A stretch of 37,859 bases of DNA. Source: a virus. Positions 26,878 through 36,069 of this stretch are shown here, one piece after another (position 1 is the stretch's first letter; every line of letters starts with the position of its first letter). Under the pieces are notes generated by a model. That model did no database searches and was not told the DNA's origin. It was given only the letters and a program-made list of their open reading frames with translations. The translations under genes and the position numbers were made by a program. The DNA lies in IMG/VR virus record IMGVR_UViG_3300005289_000066, positions 1-37,859 of that record. One strand, written 5' to 3'.

Positions 26878-28937
26878 GGCAGGATCATCGTAGGAGCAAC
26901 GCGGTATTCATCAGGCGGCATGGTGCCTGCGTCGATCAGTTCGTTCCACGTCTTGGTGATCGGCTTGCGGTCTTTGTCGAGAACGCGGTACCCATTGACG
27001 GTCAGGGACAGGCCGGTCTCATCAGAGTTCGGCACCCACTGACCGGATGTGCGGACAGCCTCCTGCAACTGCTGGCGGTTCACGTCTTCCGGAACTCCAG
27101 GGACTCCAGGCAGTGCAACGAGGTCTTCAGCCTTGATCGTGCGCAAGGATGTCTCGGCACCGCGGCGAACGGCGGCGGTGTTGATAGCCTTAGGCACGCG
27201 GTAGGTTTCGAAGAACTCGTACTTCTGGTTGACCATGCCGTCTGCGACCTTCTTGGCTGCCGTCTTCGGGTCAGCGCCGCCAAGTACATAGGACGCGGTG
27301 GCTCTGAGCGCGGTGTCGTAGAAGGTGTTGTAGGTCTGCTGCCCACCGGCCTGACCTTGCAGGGATTTCGAGAAAGGTTGAAGCGCATCCGACACAGCCT
27401 GCTGAATCTCCGATTTCTGGCCCTTCGCGAGCGGCTTGTAGAGGTCTTCGTCTTTGATCGTGGCCGTAGATGCTAAGCGCTCAGACAAGTCCTTAGGAAC
27501 GCCACTGGCGATCACCTGAGCCTCTTTCGGAAGCTTCGCCCCCATCTGCTCCATGATCTTCGGCCAGTACGCACCCCAGATCTGCTGGTTCTGCTCAACC
27601 ATGGTTGCAGCATTCTCACCGCCGTTTGGCTGTGTGTAGAACCCGGCGACAATGTCTTGCTCGTAGGCTTCGGGAAGGATCTGAGGTTTCAGCACTCCCA
27701 GCTCATTCTGCTGGGCCAGCGACTTGGTGGCGTAGATCTGCGCGGCCTGAGTCTTGGCTTCAGGTGTGGCCATTGGGTCAGACATCACGGCGGCGAACTG
27801 GTTGTATGACTGCGCAACATCCGTCGAGTGGCGCAGCAGGAAGTCAGCCGGCGCCTTGTTGCGCTGAACGATGGTCTGTTGCGCTGCACGGATGCGGTTG
27901 TCCTGAATCTTGGATGCCTCGGCGTAGCCCTGAGTTTCAGTCGGCTGGCGCTCACTGACGACTTTCATGATCTCGTCATTCGGCATCATCGCGAAGCTGC
28001 GCACGTCCTGCCCATATTGTCTGGCGTTGTTCAGCCGCTGGATGATTGGCGCGCCTTTCTCTTGCCCGAAAGCACCGATGATGTCGGCGTTCGATGGAGC
28101 TGACGTAGGCTCAACGCCATCCATCAACTGAGCCTGTACGTCTCCAAGACTCAAGGCGATAGACTGCCTAGCCTCAGCTGCGTACTGCCGCTGGCGCTGG
28201 GCGGCGAAGTCCATCAGCTTCAGTTGCTTGTCAGCGTCCAATGCATCAAACGACCAGCGCGAACCTTGCTTGAAGGATGCGCCCGGATTCTTGTCGGCAA
28301 TGGCCTGCTCAGCAGTGAAGGCGATCCCTTCGATTGTTTTGTTGATCAGGTCGCGCTTGTACTCCGGCGCAAGCTGCATGCCGTCAACATCAGCCTTGAA
28401 CTGAGCCGCATACTGTTGAGCGCTCGCCGGATTCTGGATCACTGCCTTCTGGTAGTTCTGTCCGATGGTTTCAACCCCGGCAATCTGCTCGCGAGCATTC
28501 TCCTGCGCCTGCCACTGGATAGCCTTGGAGCCCCAATTGGCCCGCATGTCTTCCAGGCGATTGCTGAGCATGTCCTTGCCCTGCTGCGTCTTCAGCCCTT
28601 CCAGAGAGGACTTGGTGTAGTCCTTGTAGTAGCTGAAGAACTTCTCTGGCAGATCCTTGTCGCCTTCCTTGTAGTTGGATTGGAATTCCGTCCACGCATT
28701 CGTGAGGTCGATGTCGGCCTGACTGTTGCGCTTGGCAATCTCGAGCTTGTCGTCTTCCAAATCTGCCTGATGCTGCATCTGGGCAAGGTTGATCTGCTCG
28801 GACTGGATGCCCTGCCCGAGAGACTGAAGACCTTGCGCGACATTCTGAAGGCCGCTGCTGACATCCTGCTCGCGGACGCGCCCGAACTGAGCCTGCCCCT
28901 GCTGAACCTGCTGATTGTAGAAAGGGATAGTTGGCAT
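26874..28937 (-). CDS. Internal virion protein (gp15-like), Gln/Ala-rich
   Basis: A 687-residue helical protein starting MPTIPFYNQQVQQGQAQFGR, a start shared with many podovirus core/ejection proteins. Long Ala/Gln/Lys-rich helices dominate (NVAQGLQSLGQGIQSEQINL; AKRNSQADIDLTNAWTEFQS; AAEARQSIALSLGDVQAQLM). No membrane segment is evident. By position between the gp14-like and larger ejection genes it corresponds to T7 gp15, which forms the hexameric periplasmic conduit. ATG and TAA overlap the upstream and downstream genes by one to four bases. Confidence 0.86.
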   Translation of the reverse strand: MPTIPFYNQQVQQGQAQFGRVREQDVSSGLQNVAQGLQSLGQGIQSEQINLAQMQHQADLEDDKLEIAKRNSQADIDLTNAWTEFQSNYKEGDKDLPEKFFSYYKDYTKSSLEGLKTQQGKDMLSNRLEDMRANWGSKAIQWQAQENAREQIAGVETIGQNYQKAVIQNPASAQQYAAQFKADVDGMQLAPEYKRDLINKTIEGIAFTAEQAIADKNPGASFKQGSRWSFDALDADKQLKLMDFAAQRQRQYAAEARQSIALSLGDVQAQLMDGVEPTSAPSNADIIGAFGQEKGAPIIQRLNNARQYGQDVRSFAMMPNDEIMKVVSERQPTETQGYAEASKIQDNRIRAAQQTIVQRNKAPADFLLRHSTDVAQSYNQFAAVMSDPMATPEAKTQAAQIYATKSLAQQNELGVLKPQILPEAYEQDIVAGFYTQPNGGENAATMVEQNQQIWGAYWPKIMEQMGAKLPKEAQVIASGVPKDLSERLASTATIKDEDLYKPLAKGQKSEIQQAVSDALQPFSKSLQGQAGGQQTYNTFYDTALRATASYVLGGADPKTAAKKVADGMVNQKYEFFETYRVPKAINTAAVRRGAETSLRTIKAEDLVALPGVPGVPEDVNRQQLQEAVRTSGQWVPNSDETGLSLTVNGYRVLDKDRKPITKTWNELIDAGTMPPDEYRVAPTMILP

Positions 28938-29416
28938 TATGCGTATGCTCCATATCCACGGGTGCGCGCATCGAGGACGCTTTTATTCTGCTTGTACTGG
29001 CCAATCCCGCCGACGATGGATCCAGCAGCAGAGAGGCTGGCATTCTTCGTCGCGTTCTTGGCTGCGGTGCGGTCCTGATCAGCCTGAGCCATAAGCCCTG
29101 ACGCCTGAAGCTGCGCGTTGTAGCGAGTGTTCAGAAGGTCAAGCTGCTGAAGCGTGGCGTTCTGCTTGGCAAGGTCGGCGTTCGAACCTTCGAAGCCGGT
29201 TCCGGACTGGGCAGTACGGGCGCGCTCTTCGCCGCTGAACTGAGCCTGCTGGCGGCGCAGATCATCTTCACGAGACACGCCCTGCTGCAATGCGGACTTG
29301 GCCTGAACCTCTGCCAGAGCGGCGTTGTCTTGTGACGCCTGAGCGGATTGCTGGCCCTGCTGGATAGCTCCATAGGCACTGATGCCAGCAATGACGAACG
29401 GGATTGCGGCTGCCAT
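28937..29416 (-). CDS. Internal virion protein (gp14-like)
   Basis: A 159-residue protein with a hydrophobic N-terminus (MAAAIPFVIAGISAYGAIQQ), then Gln/Ala-rich helices (SAQASQDNAALAEVQAKSAL; EDDLRRQQAQFSGEERARTA) and a second small-residue hydrophobic stretch (LSAAGSIVGGIGQY). This pattern fits T7 gp14 relatives, which are ejected first and form a channel in the outer membrane. It starts on a one-base overlap with the gp13-like stop. Confidence 0.86.
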   Translation of the reverse strand: MAAAIPFVIAGISAYGAIQQGQQSAQASQDNAALAEVQAKSALQQGVSREDDLRRQQAQFSGEERARTAQSGTGFEGSNADLAKQNATLQQLDLLNTRYNAQLQASGLMAQADQDRTAAKNATKNASLSAAGSIVGGIGQYKQNKSVLDARTRGYGAYA

Positions 29417-29841
29417 CAGGAAAACCTCACGTATTGATCTGCGTCTCGGCCCTCATAGCCCCATTTGGGCATGTGGGATTCGTGTTTGAAGCCGAGCATC
29501 TTTGCCCAGCGGTGGGCGGCGGGGAAGTCTGAGTCGACAACGAACTCAAGTCTTGCCGGAACATCGCCCTTCAGAACCTCGGAAACCATGCGGTGCATGA
29601 TAACAAGTCTGGACGGTGTGACGTGTTTGGATATAAACGACCAGATCATGCCGCGCCCAGGCCAGAAGTTGCAGATCCCGGCGCAGCAGAGAACAAGGTT
29701 GTCATCCATGACGGTGTAGCACGGTCCAAACAATGGCCGGGATTGGATGTCGTCCTCAGTGAGAATGTCGCGCATGTACTCCTGAGCCGGTTGCAGCTCA
29801 ATCATTCTCGCGTGCCAGGGCTCGTAGGTTACAAGGCGCAT
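29416..29841 (-). CDS. GNAT-fold gp13-like internal virion protein
   Basis: A 141-residue protein (MRLVTYEPWHARMIELQPAQ ...) with DNLVLCCAGICNFWPGRGMI, WSFISKHVTPSRLVIMHRMV and DSDFPAAHRWAKMLGFKHES. These follow the strand-helix order of a GNAT fold, including the final HRWAKMLGF helix-strand typical of acetyltransferases, and match T7 gp13-type proteins. The acetyl-CoA pyrophosphate loop is not canonical, so it may be an inactive fold used in assembly. It lies between TTPB and the gp14-like gene, as gp13 does relative to gp12 and gp14. Confidence 0.85.
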   Translation of the reverse strand: MRLVTYEPWHARMIELQPAQEYMRDILTEDDIQSRPLFGPCYTVMDDNLVLCCAGICNFWPGRGMIWSFISKHVTPSRLVIMHRMVSEVLKGDVPARLEFVVDSDFPAAHRWAKMLGFKHESHMPKWGYEGRDADQYVRFS

Positions 29842-32048
29842 TATCGGTCCTGAGTGTTAACTTCCGGGATGATGGCGTTCAGTGTAAACGGTAGAGGCTG
29901 ATCATTCACATACCAGATGCGGGCTTCCTTCTCGTATCCGCTGTTCCATGTTTGGCGCTTGTCACCATCAGCTAGAGTCGGCGGGGCTTGGTCCATTGGG
30001 TCGCTGCCGGATCTGAAGTCGATGCTCTCGAGCTTGTCCTCAGATGGACCGAACTTGCCGCCGAGCGTCATCATGAAACGGAAGGTCACATGGGTGATCC
30101 GCTTGATCTTGCCCTGAGCGGTACCGTCAGCTGCGCCAGCTTCGAGTCGCATGGTTGCCACCTTGGCTGGGCATGGGATGCCGACTACCAGCTTGCTTGC
30201 TGGACGGTCAAGCGTGATCTGCCCGCCAATGACTTGATTTCGTGGACGCGGCGCACCATCAGCCAGCACATCAACCACCTCGCCTTCAAGGTGCCCAAGT
30301 CCAGCCACGGTGGTGATTGGCACGCCGTTGTAGGTCAGCCCGCTGTCAACGTAGAACGCATCGGAGAGCGGCAGGCTGTCATCCCATTCCTCATCGAGGT
30401 ATTCGACATAGCGGCGGGTGATGCTGTTGATGATCCGCTTGGTGATCATCCATACGTCATCGCGCCCGCCGTCCGGGGATGGGATAGAGACAACAGACTC
30501 AACCTCGCCATGGAACGTGTGACGGTGCCAGGCCTGCACAGACTGCTCTTGATCGAATGTGAACCCGAGCAACAGGCCGTCAGTGCGAACGCTCCAGATG
30601 ATGCTGTAGGGATCTTGCTGGAAGCATGCCTGCGTGATCTTGAACCCGCGACGGAAGAAGTGCGGGGCCAGTGCCGACATGTCCGCGCCGTCGTATGAGT
30701 CGCGGCTGAAGTCGTACTGATAGGTCCGGAGCTTCCGGCCACTGCGCTGGGCGAACATGATGGTAGCGCCGGCAAACACCGGGGTCATCCCTGACGATCC
30801 GTAGTTCGACTGCTTCGTGATCTTCACATTGCCAGGGCCGAACGCTTCGTTTGTGGTCATCTCCCGCACGGCATGCTCAGCGCCGGACGTCCCAACAAGG
30901 AGCGCATCAGCCGGCGCCATCCACTGGATGGTGTCGATCTTGTCAGAGTCGATACGGATCGAGATCGCTTGGTCAGCCACAACAAGACCGCCAGCATCCT
31001 TGGCGCTGAAGTCTTCGAAGTCGCCAGCCACGGAGAACCACAACTTCTGATCGGATGCCCGGGCAAAGCACAGGCGCTCACGAAAGAACGTCACATGAGA
31101 CGGCCAGCCAGCCTGATCGTTCCACGAACTGAAGGCCCATCGGTTACTTGGTGTGGACACAGCCCCATTGGGGAACGGGCTTTCAATCGATCCCTGAACA
31201 ATCGTCGGGCTAGCGTAGACGGTAAGTAGCGCCCAGCCATAGCCAGGGTCAAGGAACTGCCAGTTGACCGCGCCGTCAGACCTTGTCCCGAGAGTATGAA
31301 CGGGCCGGACAGATCCAGTGGTGCCGGCGTTCGTCGCCTTGTAGTTCTTGCCATCGCTGCGGACAATCTGACCCAGCGTGATGACCTTTGCCACTTCCCA
31401 CTGAGTGTTTGCATCGACGATGTTCTGCTCGATCAGGATGCGCTTGCCGATGTCCTGTGGAGTGAAGATCGATGCCGATGCAGTGATGGTCACACCACCG
31501 GTGAAGGCCGTAGTGCTGGCCTGCATGGTGATCGTTTGGTCTGGGTCGATATCCTCGAACGGGCCACCCTTCACATCCAGCACGGACAGGACAAACGTGT
31601 TAGGCCCGGTCCTCGACAACTTGCGGGTCTGGAAGTTCGGGTGCGCGATGTACAGAACGTCAGCGGACTGCACGAAGCTCAGCGCGAAGGAGCCATCATC
31701 GCGGACCAGATCAGGTGTGGTGTATGGGCTGGCAATCTCGACAGGCGAAAGGCCGGACACCAGCGGCGCGTGGTTGGCATAGAACCGAATGTAGAACTGC
31801 CCGAACTCCAGCACATAGGCCTGATCGGATGCTACCTCGAACGGGACAAGCCACGTCTTCACGCCGGAGCTTTTGACCTCAGATACGAAGTGAGAACCGG
31901 CGCGGCGACGGACAGGCCCCTGCACCAACGGGATGCAGTTCTCCATCCGGTAGCAACTGTTACCGTACTTGGCCAGATCGGTACGCCCCGAAAGCTCAGG
32001 AGCCCACTCGCCAGCGTTGAAGCTGCTTTGAATCGGGGTGGCTTTCAT
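29841..32048 (-). CDS. Tail tubular protein B (T7 gp12-like nozzle)
   Basis: A 735-residue tail nozzle protein. The start MKATPIQSSFNAGEWAPELS (ATG at 32048, overlapping the TTPA stop as ATGA) is the usual start in this family; a frame to 32066 is rejected. Typical features follow: GRTDLAKYGNSCYRMENCIP, VQGPVRRRAGSHFV, and the long beta-propeller-like body with SWNDQAGWPSHVTFFRERLC and VGTSGAEHAVREMTT. The C-terminal part holds the platform-type beta domains. It assembles below the TTPA ring and carries the fibres. Confidence 0.94.
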   Translation of the reverse strand: MKATPIQSSFNAGEWAPELSGRTDLAKYGNSCYRMENCIPLVQGPVRRRAGSHFVSEVKSSGVKTWLVPFEVASDQAYVLEFGQFYIRFYANHAPLVSGLSPVEIASPYTTPDLVRDDGSFALSFVQSADVLYIAHPNFQTRKLSRTGPNTFVLSVLDVKGGPFEDIDPDQTITMQASTTAFTGGVTITASASIFTPQDIGKRILIEQNIVDANTQWEVAKVITLGQIVRSDGKNYKATNAGTTGSVRPVHTLGTRSDGAVNWQFLDPGYGWALLTVYASPTIVQGSIESPFPNGAVSTPSNRWAFSSWNDQAGWPSHVTFFRERLCFARASDQKLWFSVAGDFEDFSAKDAGGLVVADQAISIRIDSDKIDTIQWMAPADALLVGTSGAEHAVREMTTNEAFGPGNVKITKQSNYGSSGMTPVFAGATIMFAQRSGRKLRTYQYDFSRDSYDGADMSALAPHFFRRGFKITQACFQQDPYSIIWSVRTDGLLLGFTFDQEQSVQAWHRHTFHGEVESVVSIPSPDGGRDDVWMITKRIINSITRRYVEYLDEEWDDSLPLSDAFYVDSGLTYNGVPITTVAGLGHLEGEVVDVLADGAPRPRNQVIGGQITLDRPASKLVVGIPCPAKVATMRLEAGAADGTAQGKIKRITHVTFRFMMTLGGKFGPSEDKLESIDFRSGSDPMDQAPPTLADGDKRQTWNSGYEKEARIWYVNDQPLPFTLNAIIPEVNTQDR

Positions 32049-32644
32049 AGGCGCGAGATCATCCACGATTCGTCTGGGAGTTGCTCAGGCGGGTTCTCTA
32101 TCGCGTCAACTCGGAGCGCCATCCTGAGGTTTTCCTTGTACTGCTCTTGGATAGCTTGGAGCTTGGTGTTCGATTGGGTGATGCGCTCACAGGCTTCCAG
32201 CGCCAACCGGCAGGCGAAGGCCTCAACGAACAGAGCGTCATACAGCCCCGTGTCATCAATGCGCTCGATGTAGCGGATCTTAAGCGGAGCATCGAAGTCA
32301 GTCAGGATCTTGCGGCCTTCGACTTGGAACTGAGCAGTTGAGCCTGAGATGTAGTCCTGCAAGCTCCACCAATGCCAGCACTCCCCTACCTGAATCAGGC
32401 GCAGGCTCTCTGCCGGGATCTGGTATTCAAACGAGAACCCGAACGCCGGAACAGTGATAAGCCTGGGAAGCGCCACACGGCGAACCGCGAAGTTCCACAC
32501 ATGAGCGCGCAACTCAGCATCGCGGCATGAGTTGTAAATGCTGTTGATGGTTCTGGCCCGCTCAGTGTCGTCGAGCAGGTCGATAATCCGGTCATCCCCC
32601 AACTTCGTCAGGGCGCGGTTTGCGATGTCGGTCTTGGATGCCAT
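32045..32644 (-). CDS. Tail tubular protein A (T7 gp11-like gatekeeper)
   Basis: A 199-residue helical protein forming the adaptor ring between portal and nozzle. MASKTDIANRALTKLGDDRI, CRDAELRAHVWNFAVRR, FEYQIPAESLRLIQV and YDALFVEAFACRLALEACER are hallmark segments of TTPA. The order TTPA then TTPB matches T7. Length is normal. Confidence 0.94.
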   Translation of the reverse strand: MASKTDIANRALTKLGDDRIIDLLDDTERARTINSIYNSCRDAELRAHVWNFAVRRVALPRLITVPAFGFSFEYQIPAESLRLIQVGECWHWWSLQDYISGSTAQFQVEGRKILTDFDAPLKIRYIERIDDTGLYDALFVEAFACRLALEACERITQSNTKLQAIQEQYKENLRMALRVDAIENPPEQLPDESWMISRL

Positions 32645-32651
32645 GGGAACC

Positions 32652-33095
32652 TCAGGAAAGTGGTTGGCTGACGCAAGGCCCGATTACTGCACGAGTACCA
32701 TTGGTTCGGCGGACTGCGTAATACCAGCCGATCGGCAGTGTCGCAACGAGTTGATTCTCTTGATCGAGCGCCATGCCAACAGTGAGAGCGATCCCTGTCA
32801 CGCCGAAGATAGCCTCGGCGACCTTGATACTCGCACCAGTGCCAGCCGCCACGTCAGCCGCAACAGCGCCGATGCGGAGCTCTACGGTGTCGGTGAAGGT
32901 GGCAGCAAGGGTGATGTTGTAGGTGGCTCTGGCCATGATAGAGATCAGGGCTGGTTTTGCTGGGTCTGCTGCCTGTGCGGCGACACCAAATGTCGGCGTT
33001 ACAACCACTGGGGTGTTCGGGGTGAATGCAGCCCCATTGATGCCATTCGTTCCATCAGTACCGTCACGGCCTTCCATCGCGTCAGTGATTGGCAT
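32652..33095 (-). CDS. Probable virion protein with short collagen-like start
   Basis: A 147-residue protein. Residues 9-21 read GRDGTDGTNGING, four Gly-x-x triplets, a miniature collagen-like stem. The rest is beta-rich and Ala/Val/Thr-rich (TYNITLAATFTDTVELRIGA; SIKVAEAIFGVTGIALTVGM), ending in AVRRTNGTRAVIGPCVSQ. It sits among head-tail genes and may be a trimeric head fibre or decoration; no family is recognised. Confidence 0.75.
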   Translation of the reverse strand: MPITDAMEGRDGTDGTNGINGAAFTPNTPVVVTPTFGVAAQAADPAKPALISIMARATYNITLAATFTDTVELRIGAVAADVAAGTGASIKVAEAIFGVTGIALTVGMALDQENQLVATLPIGWYYAVRRTNGTRAVIGPCVSQPLS

Positions 33096-33098
33096 ACG

Positions 33099-33425
33099 TC
33101 ACCCGTAATAGCTGATGTTGAGTTTCGCCCCGGCGGCTTCCTGAATGCATCGAACGGTAGTCAGCAAGGCATCAAGACGAAGCTCACTGTTCTGCGGGAG
33201 ACGCATCCCGATAGCGGCAGTTGGAGCAACGCCGTCATCACGCCAGCGAACCGGAGCCCCCTCAGCCTGGATCACCGCGAAGGTTGCCCCCGGCGGAGGC
33301 GCAAGCAACACAGCGGCAGTAAGGTCGGTGATCTGCTGATAGCCCAAAGGGAATTGCTGAGCGGGCAATGTAGCAACCGTCTCAGCATCGCTGCCGTCTG
33401 ACCGGATCTTCCTTCGATTAGCCAT
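33099..33425 (-). CDS. Small virion-associated protein (QAEGAPVRWRDDG type)
   Basis: A 108-residue protein. The segment ATFAVIQAEGAPVRWRDDGV, followed by PTAAIGMRLP and a C-terminal AKLNISYYG, is a pattern I recognise in many phage structural gene clusters, where it marks a small beta-sandwich protein, perhaps a fibre or decoration component. Its exact role is unproven. It lies a few bases from both neighbours. Confidence 0.8.
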   Translation of the reverse strand: MANRRKIRSDGSDAETVATLPAQQFPLGYQQITDLTAAVLLAPPPGATFAVIQAEGAPVRWRDDGVAPTAAIGMRLPQNSELRLDALLTTVRCIQEAAGAKLNISYYG

Positions 33426-33434
33426 GACGACCCC

Positions 33435-33632
33435 TTACGAGTTGACCGGTGGCCACACGCCTTCCTGAATCCGGTTGATCGTCTCGGTTAAGAGGATGAT
33501 CACGTCTTCCTTCTTGGCGCACTTGGCATCATCAACCTGAAGCTCAAGAGCAGCGGTCATACCGCTACCCGTGGTGATAACTACCTGAGAATCATGCTGC
33601 CCGACATCAATGGCGAATTTGCGCTGAGCCAT
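33435..33632 (-). CDS. Hypothetical protein in the head gene cluster
   Basis: A 65-residue protein, MAQRKFAIDVGQHDSQVVIT followed by TGSGMTAALELQVDDAKCAK and a C-terminal helix (EDVIILLTETINRIQEGVWP). It is alpha/beta and without membrane segments. Expressed with head and tail genes; may be a small assembly factor. Not recognised. Confidence 0.76.
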   Translation of the reverse strand: MAQRKFAIDVGQHDSQVVITTGSGMTAALELQVDDAKCAKKEDVIILLTETINRIQEGVWPPVNS

Positions 33633-33680
33633 TTTCGTACTCCTGAAAGTGAGCCGGCGCCCGAAGACGCCGGCAGGCAG

Positions 33681-34163
33681 TTACTCGACCCAAACAACGT
33701 CGAGCGAGATGTTCGCAGCGGTAGAGCCTGCGGTGGTTGCCAGCAGCGCGATGTCGATCATCTTGCCAGGGTCAACGGTCAACCCCAGAAGTTGCCACAG
33801 GGCCTTCTCGACGTCAGCGGCACCCGGGCGCAAAGGCTTGATGCTGGCAGTGGACAAGTCCAGAGCAGCGCCGAACGACGTCAGGTTGGCAATGACCAGA
33901 CCGCCGTTGGTTGCGGTGTCATAACCGGCCAACTGGTAGGCAGTACCGCCAGTGATCGCAGCATCCGAGTTCACGGTTACAGCGCGGATGATGGCGTTCG
34001 ACGGTAGACGAGCGAAACGGAACACCGAGGCGTTCGAGTCGGCAGCAGCCTTGTTGACGAAGCCAATGGAACTGATCAGGCGAGCACGGGCGAACTTGCG
34101 GTCGCTCAGCACGCCGGCATCAGCGTTGGTTACAACAGTGGATTTCGTGTTTACAACGGCCAT
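33681..34163 (-). CDS. Probable head decoration (cement) protein
   Basis: A 160-residue beta-rich protein directly downstream of the major capsid gene. It starts MAVVNTKSTVVTNADAGVLS and continues with Ala/Thr/Val-rich strands (SVFRFARLPSNAIIRAVTVN; YQLAGYDTATNGGLVIANLT) and the end DIALLATTAGSTAANISLDV. Its size, composition and place next to the capsid gene suit a decoration protein. The assignment is by context. Confidence 0.72.
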   Translation of the reverse strand: MAVVNTKSTVVTNADAGVLSDRKFARARLISSIGFVNKAAADSNASVFRFARLPSNAIIRAVTVNSDAAITGGTAYQLAGYDTATNGGLVIANLTSFGAALDLSTASIKPLRPGAADVEKALWQLLGLTVDPGKMIDIALLATTAGSTAANISLDVVWVE

Positions 34164-34175
34164 GATTCGTTCCCC

Positions 34176-35057
34176 TTACGCTTCGGTGCAGTTGACTTGA
34201 ACGACTTTTTTCTCTTCGAGGCGAGTAGCGCCGAAGGTCGCACAAACGTAAACCTGCCACGGGATGGATGAGAGGTCGAAGCGCTGATCGACGCGACCCA
34301 TGATGTCTTTCCACAGGCCGAGGTGCATGCCCGACTTCGCCCACACAGGGATCGAGCGGACAGCGGCAGCTTTCGGCAGGCCCTCGATGTGGATGAAGTT
34401 GAAGCCCAGGTAGCTGCGGATGCGACCGTCTTCGAGAACCGGACGGCTCACGTAGTCGGTGTTGACCACTTGGGTTTCTTTCAGCAGGTCGGCGTGCTGA
34501 GCAGCGGTGATCGCCACGAACAGCGGGTCGTTGTCGATGTCGACTTCAGCAGCCATCAGCAGGCGACGAGCTTCAACCAGCTTGTCCTTGTTCAGGCCGG
34601 TGTTGGCGCCGCCGATGTTGGTGCTGACGATCTGACCAGCTGGCAGGGTAGTCGCAGTGGTGCCGGTCTTGCCGGTCAATGCAGTACCCAGCAGAGCACG
34701 GACGATCTCGGCATCAATTGCGCGGCCAATGGCGTAGGTGCCTTGGGTCACGTAGGACGAAGTCGGATCAACCAGCAGGCGCAGCTTGTCGAAGTTGTCG
34801 ACCAGATCGTTCCAGTCGTAATCGCCAGGAGATACCCAGCGGCGATCAGTTGGAGTGTCATCCGGCACCAGAGGCTGATAGCGGCCAGTCACTTGGCGGG
34901 CAGTCACCGGGCCGAGCTGGTCAACAGCTACGGCTTTCTCACCGATGTGGGATTCAGACATCACTGCTTCGCGCAGGCGGGAGCCCTTTTGCTGAAGCAG
35001 CATTTGAAGATTCGTCGTGTAGGACTGGACGAAGTGGGTAGGGATTTGCTGACTCAT
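34176..35057 (-). CDS. Major capsid protein
   Basis: A 293-residue capsid subunit. MSQQIPTHFVQSYTTNLQML, LLQQKGSRLREAVMSE, the PTDRRWVSPGDYDWNDLVDN segment and AIGRAIDAEIVRALLGTALT match a podovirus capsid family with the HK97-type fold. A GTG at 35066 is in frame, but AGGT lies at better spacing for the ATG at 35057. The scaffold gene precedes it and the decoration-like gene follows it, the standard order. Confidence 0.9.
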   Translation of the reverse strand: MSQQIPTHFVQSYTTNLQMLLQQKGSRLREAVMSESHIGEKAVAVDQLGPVTARQVTGRYQPLVPDDTPTDRRWVSPGDYDWNDLVDNFDKLRLLVDPTSSYVTQGTYAIGRAIDAEIVRALLGTALTGKTGTTATTLPAGQIVSTNIGGANTGLNKDKLVEARRLLMAAEVDIDNDPLFVAITAAQHADLLKETQVVNTDYVSRPVLEDGRIRSYLGFNFIHIEGLPKAAAVRSIPVWAKSGMHLGLWKDIMGRVDQRFDLSSIPWQVYVCATFGATRLEEKKVVQVNCTEA

Positions 35058-35173
35058 GTCATTCACCTATTGGATTCAAGTCAAAAAAAGGTTCTTTTGG
35101 CTTGTCCCTAAGGTGGGGGCCGATCAGGGTATTGCGGAATCAGTGCGGGACCTTTCGGTTTGTCCGCCTATCC

Positions 35174-35196
35174 GGCGCGCTAAATATCAGCGCGCC
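35174..35196. other. Stem-loop in the scaffold-capsid intergenic region
   Basis: GGCGCGCT (35174-35181) and AGCGCGCC (35189-35196) form a perfect 8-bp stem with a seven-base loop. On the transcribed (minus) strand no T-run follows, so it is not a normal intrinsic terminator. It lies in the largest gap within the head genes (35058-35208), just ahead of the capsid gene. It could protect or process the capsid mRNA. No consensus promoter is evident in the gap. Confidence 0.6.
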
Positions 35197-35208
35197 AGCG
35201 GTTACATG

Positions 35209-36069
35209 CTACGAAGGATACGCCGTCTTTTGCAAACGTTCCATCTCTGCGCGAGCGTCAGAGTCTCCACCGAAGTAACGAGCCTGCCACGCCTTATCCT
35301 TGGTCAGTGCATCAATGCGAGACTTCGCTTCTTGTGGCGTCTGCGAGAACTGACCGCCACCGCTGTTCTCGAAGCCCTTCCCGCCGTGCTCAGTGAACAG
35401 TTTGCCGAAGAACTCGAACGCCTTCGCTGCCTTGTGAACGCCGAGAGTGCGCTCAAGCATGGCGCCTTCTTCTGGAGTCAGGCCGGCTTCACGCATGGCG
35501 CGACGGGCCACCTCAGCACGGATTTCAAACTGGGGTCCCCATTCCTGCTCCAGCTTGCCGAAGTCTTCATCACGCTGGCGCTCGAATGCCGCTTCTTGCT
35601 GCTGCTGCAACTGCGTGCCATGGCCATTGAACCACTCGGCCAGCGCTTGGCCCTGCTTCGAGGACAGGCCCAACTCGTGGAACTTGCTGGCTGCGACCTT
35701 GGCGAACTCACCCTGATCACCCTCTGGCACTGGCAGCTTGTAGTCCTCCGGCGCAGCGGGACGGCCCAGTCGGTCGTAGATCTTGCCGAGCGTCTCGGTG
35801 TCCTGATCGTCTTTCGGCAGCACCATGGTGCGACCGGCGCGCTCATGGCCCATCAGCTTTTCCAGGTTCTGGTAACTGTTGACCACGGCAGCAGGGTCTT
35901 TGAAGCCCTTCTGCTCAACGTAGCCACGGGTCATCTCATCGAAGCCCGAGTACCACGACTTCGAGGCATCTGGTGCTGGTGCTGCTGACGGCGCCGGGTC
36001 TTGTGTTGGAGCTCCGCCTGCTGGCTGGCCATCGGCGGGCATTTCATTCATCAGGAAGAAGCGCTTCAT
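35209..36069 (-). CDS. Scaffold protein
   Basis: A 286-residue protein with a Pro/Ala-rich disordered start (GQPAGGAPTQDPAPSAAPAP), a helical acidic/Gln-rich middle (FNGHGTQLQQQQEAAFERQR) and a basic helical end (DARAEMERLQKTAYPS) that suits capsid binding. MGHERAGRTMVLPKDD and YDRLGRPAAPEDYKLP are common in podovirus scaffolds. It guides procapsid assembly and is removed before packaging. The ATG at 36069 overlaps the gp49-like stop; an internal ATG at 36051 is an alternative. Confidence 0.88.
   Translation of the reverse strand: MKRFFLMNEMPADGQPAGGAPTQDPAPSAAPAPDASKSWYSGFDEMTRGYVEQKGFKDPAAVVNSYQNLEKLMGHERAGRTMVLPKDDQDTETLGKIYDRLGRPAAPEDYKLPVPEGDQGEFAKVAASKFHELGLSSKQGQALAEWFNGHGTQLQQQQEAAFERQRDEDFGKLEQEWGPQFEIRAEVARRAMREAGLTPEEGAMLERTLGVHKAAKAFEFFGKLFTEHGGKGFENSGGGQFSQTPQEAKSRIDALTKDKAWQARYFGGDSDARAEMERLQKTAYPS

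Noticed and set aside
34323-35988. Long plus-strand frames opposite capsid and scaffold (262 and 310 residues)
   Set aside because: They are complementary-strand shadows of high-GC genes; the minus-strand products are recognisable families.
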